Notes: generated by a model from the sequence alone, not told the origin. A stretch of 7,459 nucleotides of DNA from an uncultured Opitutia bacterium (GCA_913048545.1 CAJWWH010000085.1:1-7459); one strand, 5' to 3'. Counted from the stretch's first letter, positions 1 through 6,136 are shown. A program made the numbers and translations.

Positions 1-1
1 T

Positions 2-700
2 AGACAAAGATTAATGGGTATGGCTATTACTACAACTGCAATACCATTAGGTATTACTGCAGCTACAAAAACTATTTACGACATCACTGAAGACGAAGTT
101 AATGCAATGAAAAGATATGTTGCGGACTGGTCTAAAAATTCAGTGTTGATTCCATTTAGAAAAGAAGATGGCACATTACAATACATAGATTTTTCACATT
201 TAAATGCTTATGATACTGTAACAAGACCTATTCAAACTGTTCTTAATAAAGTAGAAGCTGGAAAAGCAGACGAAGATGGTATTATGGATGATTTCATTTT
301 GGGTTTAATAGAATCAACTAAAGAATTAGGAGCTCCTTTTATTAGTGAATCTATTTGGACAGAAGCATTACAAGATGTAGCCCCAATTCTTGGTAGAAAT
401 GGTACAGACTCCACAGGTAGAAGAATTTGGAATCCACAAGATTCTAGAGGAGATAAATTATACAAAGCTCTTAGTCATTTAATAGAAGCACAAGCCCCTC
501 TTAACTGGAAACAGTTAGAAAGACTTGGCCTTTCAATGTTTCCTTCAGATAGTGAAGGTAGATTTAGTGAACGGGGAGATGAGTATACATTTGGAAATGA
601 AGCTTTAGGAATTTTAGGAATGAGAAGAGTGGATGTAAATCCTAAAAAATCTTTTTTTTGCGTTGAGAATTGCCTTTTCCCTTACGCTAAAGTCGTTTGA
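2..700 (+). CDS. Fragment of a large marine-phage-type protein, cut at both ends
   Basis: The frame is open from position 2. The ATG at 14 is probably internal, because the codons before it are also coding and no ribosome site is visible. From memory, the text resembles a stretch of the very large (polyvalent or internal virion) proteins of marine podoviruses. Numbered from that Met, landmarks are YVADWSKNS at 35-43, IDFSHLNAYDT at 58-68, a Thr-Arg-Pro-Ile block near 70-73, FISESIWTEAL at 109-119 and GRRIWNPQD at 135-143. No signal peptide or membrane segment is seen. G+C is about 33% in the first 120 bases, far below the genes to the right. Phage-like text ends at about residue 214 (VNPKKSF, 207-213). 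The last 14 residues and the stop at 698-700 come from translating the neighbouring acyltransferase fragment backwards and are not a native C-terminus. No catalytic function can be assigned. The phage link is from family memory, not a search. Confidence 0.55.
   Translation, partial: RQRLMGMAITTTAIPLGITAATKTIYDITEDEVNAMKRYVADWSKNSVLIPFRKEDGTLQYIDFSHLNAYDTVTRPIQTVLNKVEAGKADEDGIMDDFILGLIESTKELGAPFISESIWTEALQDVAPILGRNGTDSTGRRIWNPQDSRGDKLYKALSHLIEAQAPLNWKQLERLGLSMFPSDSEGRFSERGDEYTFGNEALGILGMRRVDVNPKKSFFCVENCLFPYAKVV
635..658. other. Chimeric joint between phage-like DNA and bacterial DNA
   Basis: The plus-strand phage frame reads sensibly up to about 658 (VNPKKSFF). The minus-strand acyltransferase frame reads sensibly down to 635 (KKRFFRIY, codons 658-635). 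These 24 A/T-rich bases, including runs of 8 T (652-659) and 6 A (644-649), fit both partners, so they could be shared microhomology at a join. Left of 635 the minus strand gives Ile-His and then a stop within a few codons, where acyltransferase-3 proteins usually have Pro after RIY. Right of 658 the plus strand no longer resembles the phage protein. Both genes therefore end at the same point in opposite orientation. Amplification or assembly chimerism is the simplest cause. Real illegitimate recombination is not excluded. Confidence 0.6.
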
Positions 701-921
701 GTGCACTACGTATACTATGAATCCGCTAAGAACAAAAAAAAGTCAATGCCCAGGTGTCCGTGTTTGAAAATTAATGTTAATACTGACTTCTGCTGCAGTG
801 CAGTGAATGTCGTTCCTAGATGATATAGAATAACTGCTATTGCAGCAAAAGTACGACAGTACTGAATGCCTGCAATTTTTTTCCCTACAGAAGAATCTAC
901 ATTTAAATGCTTAGTAATAGT
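635..921 (-). pseudogene. Acyltransferase-3 (OafA-like) N-terminal fragment, frameshifted and truncated
   Basis: This is a membrane acyltransferase fragment that only shows when two minus-strand frames are joined. The first frame (921 to about 742) reads GKKIAGIQYCRTFAAIAVIL followed by YHLG. This matches the first transmembrane segment of acyltransferase-3 proteins with its conserved Tyr-His. It continues to GHLGID and then hits 8 T in a row (minus strand, 741-734). In the same frame a TAG follows at 717-715. Moving by one base gives FFVLSGFIVYVVHSND, the family's second-segment motif, then KKRFFRIY down to 635, where the joint cuts it. Roughly 95 of a usual ~350 residues remain. The family transfers acyl groups onto cell-surface sugars in the inner membrane. 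No ATG, GTG or TTG lies in frame between the TAA at 924-922 and the motif, so the 5' end is also doubtful. The frameshift may be a sequencing error. G+C is about 39% (94 of 240). The family call is fairly firm; gene status is not. Confidence 0.65.
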
Positions 922-1013
922 TTATAAAAGTTTGGCCTTTTTCCATATTCGTAATGTGGGAATTGAAGGTTTCAACTCCTAACTTAATTTAGTTGGAGGC
1001 ATTGCGGTATTTG
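922..1013. other. Short A/T-rich spacer, no gene seen
   Basis: This lies between the DNPH1-type stop and the acyltransferase fragment, and is very A/T-rich (17 G+C in 901-960). All three minus-strand frames carry stops near 924-903, so neither neighbour extends into it. The only structure I see is an imperfect hairpin at 976-998, listed separately. No promoter or ribosome site for the acyltransferase is convincing. Confidence 0.5.
976..998 (-). terminator. Imperfect hairpin downstream of the DNPH1-type gene
   Basis: CTCC at 976-979 pairs with GGAG at 995-998, and AACT at 981-984 pairs with AGTT at 991-994. T980 is bulged and the loop is 6 bases. It begins 15 bases past the stop codon at 1014-1016, where a terminator of the three-gene unit would be expected. 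No T-run follows on the minus strand, so it is at best a weak or Rho-assisted terminator, and could be chance. Confidence 0.25.
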
Positions 1014-1436
1014 TTACGAAATTTTTAGCAAGAAGGAAACAATTTCTTTTTTCGCCTGATACAAATCTTTATAGTGGAAAGTACTGAAATTTGGGTTACC
1101 GGAAATCATGGCTGAAAGTTTACGGTCTTCCTTTGTGTCTTCGTAGAGACAAAGCGTTGGCTTATCCATTTTTTCGGCAATACCCAACTCGTAGCCGACT
1201 CCGAGTGATGGAGTGGTCACTTCCGCCACTACGGCATCCGCGGCTGAAAGCCATACCAAGTCTCTTTGATGGATTTCTTGCTCATCCAAATCTTTCTCGC
1301 CTTTTTCACCAATGGCGTCGTCGCCGACATGCTCGGTCAGGACCTTAGCTTTCGAAGATAAAAAGTGTATTAGCTGGTTATACTTTTCCTGATCCGCTCT
1401 TCCTCCGCGAATCGAAGCCGCAAAATAAATCTTCAA
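1014..1436 (-). CDS. 2'-deoxynucleoside 5'-phosphate N-hydrolase (DNPH1/Rcl family)
   Basis: The 140-residue product matches mammalian DNPH1 (Rcl) over almost its whole length. That cytoplasmic enzyme cleaves the N-glycosidic bond of deoxynucleoside monophosphates, giving free base and deoxyribose 5-phosphate. Visible landmarks are YFAASIRGGR (4-13), VLTEHV (32-37), HQRDL (56-60), ADAVVAEVT (66-74), PSLGVGYELG (76-85) and LSAMI (107-111). By alignment from memory to rat Rcl, its active-site Tyr13, Asp69, Ser87, Glu93 and Ser117 correspond to Tyr4, Asp59, Ser77, Glu83 and Ser108 here, so the site is intact. There is no signal peptide. The start is TTG at 1436-1434, which overlaps the DUF1501 stop by four bases (TTGA). 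Homologues begin right at this point, so the TTG start is well supported and the gene is probably translationally coupled. Related nucleoside 2-deoxyribosyltransferases are the main alternative, but the GYELG and SAMI pattern favours the DNPH1 branch. Confidence 0.88.
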   Translation of the reverse strand: MKIYFAASIRGGRADQEKYNQLIHFLSSKAKVLTEHVGDDAIGEKGEKDLDEQEIHQRDLVWLSAADAVVAEVTTPSLGVGYELGIAEKMDKPTLCLYEDTKEDRKLSAMISGNPNFSTFHYKDLYQAKKEIVSFLLKIS

Positions 1437-2839
1437 GCAATCAGAGGGGTTACCACTTTCCCGTGAACATCGGTAAGGCGGAAGTCTCGGCCGGCATAGC
1501 GGTAAGTAAGTTTTTCATGATCAAAACCAAGAAGATGCAACATAGTGGCATGAAGATCATGCACATGAACCGGATCTTCCACCGCTTTGAAACCAAACGA
1601 ATCGGTAGCTCCGTGTATGTATCCGGGTTTTACTCCTCCACCCGCCATCCACATGGTGAACCCGTGATGATTATGGTCTCTTCCGGATGTAGTGCCTGCA
1701 TTGGCACCGGAGGGCAATTCAACAGTTGGTGTACGTCCAAATTCTCCACCCCATAAGACCAGAGTCTCTTCGAGCATCCCTCTCTCTTTCAAATCCTGAA
1801 GAAGTGCTCCAATAGCCTGATCGCACTGGGCAGCCAATCTCCGGTGGTTCTTTTCAATCTGATCATGACTGTCCCACGGTTGGTCTTTGCCATGCCATAG
1901 TTGTACAAACCTGACGCCTCGCTCAACCAAACGACGAGCCATCAGGCATTGTTTGGCATGGACTCCGGGTCCATACATTTCCCGTACCCTGGGAGATTCT
2001 TTGGTTATATCAAAAGCATCGCTTGCCTCCATTTGCATACGGTAGGCGAGCTCAAAGGAGCGAATCCTTGAGTCCAGTTGATCATCTTCATCACGGCTAT
2101 TTTGATGAGCCCGATTCAATTTTTGCAGAAACTGGAGTTGTTTTGATTGGCGCGTACTGGATCGTGACGGGTTAAGGTTCGGAATAATTGCTTCCTCTGC
2201 TCCTTGTGCCGGATTAACATAAGTCCCCTGGTAAATGCCAGGTAAGAAAGCGGAACGCCAGTTTTGAGTTTCGGTGATGGGATACCCATTTGGGCAGAGA
2301 ACCACAAACCCGGGAAGGTTTTGGTTTTCAGTTCCCAGTCCGTATGTGACCCAGGATCCCATGCTCGGGCGAACCAGCCTGCCATCTCCGCAGTTCATTA
2401 ACATGAGAGATGGTTCGTGGTTGGGAACATCCGCACGCATGGATCGAATCACGCAAAGATCGTCGGCATACTTGGCTACATGTGGAAACAGGTCACTTAC
2501 GGGTAATCCGGATTGACCGTGTTTCTTAAATGTAAAAGGGGATTTGTATGCAGTTCCGGTTTTACGTTCGGTGTTGAGACGATTTTCGTCAGGAAGAGTT
2601 TTTCCGTGCCATTTGGTAAGTTCAGGCTTGGGGTCGAAGGTGTCGACATGAGAGGGACCTCCATTCATGAATAAGTGGATCACTCTTTTTGCTTTGGGTG
2701 CAAAGTGAGGTCCTTTGGGGAGCATCGGATTTCCTTGTCCATTGAGCAATGGAGCAAGTGCGGACAAACCCATACCCATTCCGCAACTGGTAAGAAAATT
2801 TCTTCTTGGAATGTTTAGGTTATGTAAAAAAGGGTGCAT
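1433..2839 (-). CDS. DUF1501 protein, Tat-exported, sulfatase/phosphatase-like fold
   Basis: The 468 residues span a normal-length DUF1501 protein, a family abundant in Planctomycetota and Verrucomicrobiota and related to the alkaline phosphatase/sulfatase superfamily. The N-terminus has a twin-arginine signal: RR at 12-13 followed by NFL and a hydrophobic Gly/Ala/Leu stretch (about 17-32), so export to the periplasm in folded form is expected. Family landmarks are FMNGGPSHVDTFDPKPEL (57-74), WDSHDQIEKNH (322-332), WGGEFGRTP (363-371), GRDHNHHGFTMWMAGGG (387-403) and a C-terminal HDLHATMLHLLGFDH block (427-441) ending in YRYAGRDFRLTDVHG. The His/Asp-rich motifs suggest metal binding; no substrate is established. 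Its ATG (2839-2837) shares one base with the stop of the upstream PSD1-type gene (TGATG), and there is no Shine-Dalgarno, so translational coupling is likely. The pairing with a DUF1549/DUF1553 protein is standard for this family and suggests the two act together in the envelope. Confidence 0.92.
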   Translation of the reverse strand: MHPFLHNLNIPRRNFLTSCGMGMGLSALAPLLNGQGNPMLPKGPHFAPKAKRVIHLFMNGGPSHVDTFDPKPELTKWHGKTLPDENRLNTERKTGTAYKSPFTFKKHGQSGLPVSDLFPHVAKYADDLCVIRSMRADVPNHEPSLMLMNCGDGRLVRPSMGSWVTYGLGTENQNLPGFVVLCPNGYPITETQNWRSAFLPGIYQGTYVNPAQGAEEAIIPNLNPSRSSTRQSKQLQFLQKLNRAHQNSRDEDDQLDSRIRSFELAYRMQMEASDAFDITKESPRVREMYGPGVHAKQCLMARRLVERGVRFVQLWHGKDQPWDSHDQIEKNHRRLAAQCDQAIGALLQDLKERGMLEETLVLWGGEFGRTPTVELPSGANAGTTSGRDHNHHGFTMWMAGGGVKPGYIHGATDSFGFKAVEDPVHVHDLHATMLHLLGFDHEKLTYRYAGRDFRLTDVHGKVVTPLIA

Positions 2840-5214
2840 CAGTCGGTGAAGAAGAATTCATTGGAAACGAGTAAAGTTTGTGCAAAATCCTCAAAATTGG
2901 CAAGTTTTGCATCGGTCCCGATGAATTCAACTGCCAGTTTACTTTCATCTTTTTTGGGGTCTCGCGAAAGAATTTGACGGTAAAGAAATTCAACCTGAGA
3001 GGACGAATTGGCAGTTCTAGAATCAAATACTTTCTTTGCCAGGGAGGCAGATCTCTCGATTACAAATGGATGATTGAATGCAAATAGAGCCTGTTGGGGA
3101 ACCGTGGTCTCAACCCTTTGGGGTGCATGGATATTCGGATTTGCAAAATCAAAGGAGTTGAGTGTTGGGGAAATATTCTGTCGATCAATATAACCATAAA
3201 CTGCTCTTCTTTTCGAGTAGGGCTTGGAGTGAAGCTTTTGGGAGGGGCCATGCATGTTTAGATCGAGTTCTCCTGATACTTGGAGCATACTATCCCTCAT
3301 TGCTTCAAAATTCAGTCGTTTTCTATTCATCGAAGACAGATAAAGATTATCAGGATCTTTTACGGGAAGTTTTCGAGTTTTCTGCCGGTAGGTCTTACTC
3401 AGAACAATGTACCGAATCATCTTTTTAATACTCCAATCATTTACCATGAAAGAATGGGCCAAATGATCAAGTAGTTCGGGATGGGTTGGGCTTTTTCCCA
3501 TCAATCCAAAATCACTGGGTGTTCGGACAATGCCTTTTCCAAAAAGATGCTTCCAAATTCGATTTACCATCACCCGGGAGGTTAAGGGGTTGGATGGATC
3601 GAGGATCGATTCAGCGAGTTCCAGTCGCCCGCTTCCCTTGGTGTAATTTTTCCTATTCACTCCACTGGGAGAAAGAGCAACTGGAAAGCGACGGGGGACA
3701 CGATCTCCACGGGCACCAAGAGTTCCGCGTAAAAAAACATATGGTTCCTGAATATTTTCTTTGTCCATCAGAGACATTGCTCTTGGAGGAGCACCCGGAT
3801 GAGTGGCTTCATGATTTGCCACTTTTTTACGGAGGTTATTTTTATGATTTCGGTCTTTTTGAGTAAAATACTTCTCAATTCCTTCAAGTTTTATGTTCGC
3901 GGGGAAACCCTTCGCAGAAACGGCAAATATAAGCCCCTTTTTGTCTATAGCAGTCCTGGATTCTAGGAGCGAAAGATGCAATGCATAGGCATGCCAGGAA
4001 ATGAGATCAGTAAGTTCAGCGGATTCATTTTTCTTAACTTTCTCCCGTAAAAAGGATGGGAAGGAAGCCAAGTCAGATGACTTCCATTTCTTATAAGTCT
4101 CTGCCTGCGAAGTTGATTTTGCAAAGGTCAATAATGGCTTAAGAAAGCTCTGCTCAGCTTTTTCTTTTCCTTTAAGATAATCCCTCCAGCGATTGGCCAA
4201 TTTGGGATAGAGTTTTCGCTTCCCTGCTAAGGCTTCAAAGTCGTTCTTTGGGGTCTCATAGGCCTCCAGTGATAATTTGATATATTGTTCGATGCCTTCC
4301 TTGGATTGAACGGAATCAAGTTTTGATTGTAGATACTGATCCACGTTTTGCTGCAATTCATTAAGTTTGTTTTTGAATTCAATGTAGGATGCGGAGTTCT
4401 CATCTGGTTTCCCGATGAGTGGGAACTTGGCAGGCTTACTAGAAGCATCAAAAATTCCGTAGAGTGAATAGTAGTCGGCCGTGGGGATAGGATCATGAAA
4501 ATGATCGTGGCATCGAGCACAGGCAACCGTGAAACCCATGAGTCCACGGGTTACCAAATCGATCTGGTCATCGATAATTAACTGCCTGCGGTTTAAAAAA
4601 ACAGGGCCTGCGGTAAGAAATCCAAGTGCGGCGAGGTCTGGATGGTTTGGCTGTTCAGTCAGGAAATCCGCCGCCATTTGTTTCCGAATAAATTCATCGT
4701 AGGGGAGGTCTTTATTGAATGCCTTGATCACCCAGTCCCGGTATGTGTAGGCGTAGGGATAAGCACGACTTTCTCCACCTGCAAGATACCCTTTTGTGTC
4801 AGCATAGCGGGCAACATCAAGCCAGTGCCTGCCCCATCTTTCGCCAAAGTGTGGGGAAGCAAGTAATTGATCCACTAAGTTGGCATAAGCTTTTGGATTC
4901 GTATCATCCACAAACTTTTTGATCTCTTCATAGGTTGGCTTGAGTCCGATCAGGTCGTGATAAAGACGACGGATAATCGTTTGGCGATTAGCAGGGTTGG
5001 CGAAGTCAAGAGTGTGTACTTGTAGATTCTGTTCTACGAAAGCGTCAATCGGGTTATGTAGTCTGGATTTAGGGATATGTACATTTCTAATGGGTTGAAA
5101 TGCCCAATGGGTAAGACTTTTTTCATATTCCTTAGCCAAATCTGCAAGTACCGCAAAAGGAATATAAAAAAAGAAAAACCAAAGAAATCTTTTTACTTTC
5201 GAAATAAGAGACAT
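2839..5214 (-). CDS. PSD1-type DUF1549/DUF1553 secreted protein without cytochrome domain
   Basis: This 791-residue protein begins with a Sec-type signal: Lys/Arg at 6-9, a Phe-rich hydrophobic core (10-23) and a likely cut after VLA at 24. The mature part starts with HWAFQP (36-41), usual for the family just before DUF1549. DUF1549 spans about 53-258 and includes FGERWGRHWLDVARYADTKG (123-142) and CARCHDH (232-238), which formally matches a CXXCH haem motif. A long Lys/Glu-rich linker, partly helical in look (about 275-465), leads to HPGAPPRAM (472-480) and RGTLGARGDRVPRRF (496-510). DUF1553 (about 526-785) includes SNPLTSRVMVNRIW (541-554) and TVPQQALFAFN (704-714). Many relatives carry an N-terminal planctomycete cytochrome c domain (PSCyt1); this one does not. 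Function is unknown; a role with DUF1501 partners in envelope or polymer processing is inference. The start ATG has no Shine-Dalgarno. The stop overlaps the DUF1501 start by one base, making this the first gene of a three-gene unit. Confidence 0.92.
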   Translation of the reverse strand: MSLISKVKRFLWFFFFYIPFAVLADLAKEYEKSLTHWAFQPIRNVHIPKSRLHNPIDAFVEQNLQVHTLDFANPANRQTIIRRLYHDLIGLKPTYEEIKKFVDDTNPKAYANLVDQLLASPHFGERWGRHWLDVARYADTKGYLAGGESRAYPYAYTYRDWVIKAFNKDLPYDEFIRKQMAADFLTEQPNHPDLAALGFLTAGPVFLNRRQLIIDDQIDLVTRGLMGFTVACARCHDHFHDPIPTADYYSLYGIFDASSKPAKFPLIGKPDENSASYIEFKNKLNELQQNVDQYLQSKLDSVQSKEGIEQYIKLSLEAYETPKNDFEALAGKRKLYPKLANRWRDYLKGKEKAEQSFLKPLLTFAKSTSQAETYKKWKSSDLASFPSFLREKVKKNESAELTDLISWHAYALHLSLLESRTAIDKKGLIFAVSAKGFPANIKLEGIEKYFTQKDRNHKNNLRKKVANHEATHPGAPPRAMSLMDKENIQEPYVFLRGTLGARGDRVPRRFPVALSPSGVNRKNYTKGSGRLELAESILDPSNPLTSRVMVNRIWKHLFGKGIVRTPSDFGLMGKSPTHPELLDHLAHSFMVNDWSIKKMIRYIVLSKTYRQKTRKLPVKDPDNLYLSSMNRKRLNFEAMRDSMLQVSGELDLNMHGPSQKLHSKPYSKRRAVYGYIDRQNISPTLNSFDFANPNIHAPQRVETTVPQQALFAFNHPFVIERSASLAKKVFDSRTANSSSQVEFLYRQILSRDPKKDESKLAVEFIGTDAKLANFEDFAQTLLVSNEFFFTD

Positions 5215-5252
5215 TGAAATTAATTTACCAACCCCACCCGTCAGGTCAATCG
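5215..5252 (-). promoter_or_regulatory. Candidate promoter of the PSD1-DUF1501-DNPH1 unit, shared element copy 1
   Basis: Minus strand, 5252 to 5243, reads CGATTGACCT, holding a good -35 (TTGACC, 5249-5244). After 16 bases comes TAAATT (5227-5222), matching the -10 consensus at four of six positions. Transcription would then start within a few bases of the ATG at 5214, giving a leaderless or nearly leaderless mRNA, which fits the lack of a Shine-Dalgarno. The same CGATTGAC plus ACGGGTNGGG arrangement occurs upstream of the FKBP gene, almost equally far from its ATG. No direct evidence of activity exists. Confidence 0.35.
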
Positions 5253-5286
5253 CATGGGATATTGAAATGAACTTTTTCCCCCGGAA

Positions 5287-5306
5287 GTAGTCTTTTAATA
5301 GACTAC
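5287..5306 (-). terminator. Hairpin after the FKBP gene, possible terminator
   Basis: GTAGTCT at 5287-5293 pairs perfectly with AGACTAC at 5300-5306, a 7-bp stem with a 6-base A/T loop. It sits 10 bases beyond the FKBP stop (5319-5317), inside the 102-base gap before the PSD1-type gene. On the minus strand only two T follow before a G-run, so it is not a classical intrinsic terminator. Its position still suggests it separates the FKBP transcript from the downstream three-gene unit, or protects an mRNA 3' end. Confidence 0.4.
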
Positions 5307-5316
5307 CACTCTAGCC

Positions 5317-6057
5317 TCACATGATTTCGAGCAATTCACATTCGAAAATCAGGGTATCACCGGGCTTGATCTTTCCGCCGGGGCGTGGGTTATCACCATA
5401 TCCAAGTTCGCTCGGAATGTAAATTTTCACTTTCCCTCCGACCTGCGTCTTGGTCAGTCCGCCGGAAAATCCCTTGATCACCCCGCCCATAGGGAAACTC
5501 GCAGGTTGTCCCCGGTCCACCGAGCTGTCAAAAACCGTACCATCAATCAGGGTGCCGTGATAATGTAAGCGGACGGTGTTTTTCATGGTCGGACTGGGTC
5601 CTTTTCCTTCACGCAGGATTTCGTAGTAAAAGCCGGAGGGGTCTTTTTTGACTTTTTCATCGGTCGCAAGCAGGGCGAGATATTCCTTTGATTTTGCTTT
5701 GTTCTCTGCGGCTACTCCTTTCATCCCTTCCTGCTCGGCCGCCCGGGCGATTTTCATCTTTTCCATCATGATCTGTTGAACCTTGGGCATCAGAGCCTGA
5801 GCTTCCGGAGGCATTTCTCCAAGGGTAATTCCCTTTTTCATACCCGCTAAAATCTGATCGATCTGTTCCTCGGTAAACTTCATTTTTGCCAATCCGGATC
5901 CGTCCGCAAACATCATTCCAATCGCTTCATAAATTTCCGCATTTCCAACACTTTTTTCGGGCTGGGCGAAAAGGGAACCGGTCAGAAAAATCAGACTCGT
6001 TAAAGTTAAGCCAGGCAATCTCACTCTGGCGTGGGGTTGGATTTTAATTAATTCCAT
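5317..6057 (-). CDS. Exported FKBP-type peptidyl-prolyl cis-trans isomerase (FkpA/Mip-like)
   Basis: The 246-residue product should catalyse Xaa-Pro isomerisation during protein folding in the periplasm. A Sec signal covers 1-31 (hydrophobic core about 17-30, likely cut after LFA at 29-31). Residues about 38-138 are an all-helical, Met/Lys-rich N-terminal domain like the dimerisation domain of FkpA and Mip. The FKBP domain fills about 157-246: LHYHGTLIDGTVFDSS (164-179), GGVIKGF (191-197), ELGYGDNPRPGG (217-228) and LIFECELLEI (236-245). By comparison with FKBP12, Tyr26, Phe36, Asp37, Val55-Ile56 and Tyr82 correspond to Tyr166, Phe176, Asp177, Val193-Ile194 and Tyr220. The pocket-floor Trp59 is replaced by Phe197. 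The ATG at 6057 has no Shine-Dalgarno. GTG at codon 12 or TTG at codon 14 would give a more compact signal peptide and are possible alternative starts. It is transcribed away from the DCC gene and towards the PSD1 unit. Confidence 0.93.
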   Translation of the reverse strand: MELIKIQPHARVRLPGLTLTSLIFLTGSLFAQPEKSVGNAEIYEAIGMMFADGSGLAKMKFTEEQIDQILAGMKKGITLGEMPPEAQALMPKVQQIMMEKMKIARAAEQEGMKGVAAENKAKSKEYLALLATDEKVKKDPSGFYYEILREGKGPSPTMKNTVRLHYHGTLIDGTVFDSSVDRGQPASFPMGGVIKGFSGGLTKTQVGGKVKIYIPSELGYGDNPRPGGKIKPGDTLIFECELLEIM

Positions 6058-6094
6058 TCATCGAAATTCGTTCCCAACCCGTTTTAGTCAATCG
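6058..6094 (-). promoter_or_regulatory. Candidate promoter/regulatory element of the FKBP gene, shared element copy 2
   Basis: Minus strand, 6094 to 6087, reads CGATTGAC, then TAAA, then ACGGGTTGGG (6082-6073) and AATTTC just before the ATG. The first block is identical to one upstream of the PSD1-type gene. The second block differs from its counterpart by one base. The block ends 29 bases before the ATG here and 30 bases before it in the other copy. TTGACT (6091-6086) is a good -35, but the expected -10 position (GAATTT) is poor. A shared regulator site is as likely as a shared promoter. Confidence 0.33.
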
Positions 6095-6118
6095 AAATGT
6101 CAGGATTTTCTTTTTTTC

Positions 6119-6136
6119 TCCGATCCGCTAATCGGA
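6119..6136. promoter_or_regulatory. Perfect inverted repeat in the divergent FKBP/DCC promoter region
   Basis: TCCGAT (6119-6124) and ATCGGA (6131-6136) form perfect 6-base half-sites around a 6-base centre. It lies in the 126-base gap between the divergent FKBP (-) and DCC (+) genes, 48 bases from the DCC start. TATAAG directly follows at 6137-6142 and could be a -10 for the plus strand, though no good -35 precedes it. A dimeric repressor operator is the natural reading. A short RNA hairpin or chance are alternatives. Confidence 0.3.

Noticed and set aside
1..658. Prophage or phage remnant integrated in the bacterial genome
   Set aside because: There is no integrase, attachment repeat, tRNA or second phage gene, and the break falls inside two truncated genes at a microhomology, which fits a chimera better.
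659..700. Apparent C-terminus of the phage-like protein (CVENCLFPYAKVV) ending at a TGA
   Set aside because: These bases read cleanly on the minus strand as acyltransferase (FSVREKAILNAKK), and the plus-strand text is unlike the preceding protein, so it is a translation artefact of the joint.
1091..1756. Plus-strand open frames opposite the DNPH1-type and DUF1501 genes
   Set aside because: They lie antisense to strongly conserved proteins and show no recognisable domain or start signal.
3486..3866. A 126-codon plus-strand open frame opposite the PSD1-type gene
   Set aside because: It mirrors the conserved DUF1553 and linker region; the Trp/His/Phe-rich composition is typical of an antisense shadow.
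6044..6061. Five-codon upstream mini-ORF (ATG at 6061-6059, minus) overlapping the FKBP start
   Set aside because: Its existence follows from an ATGAATG string; nothing supports its translation and it has no ribosome site.
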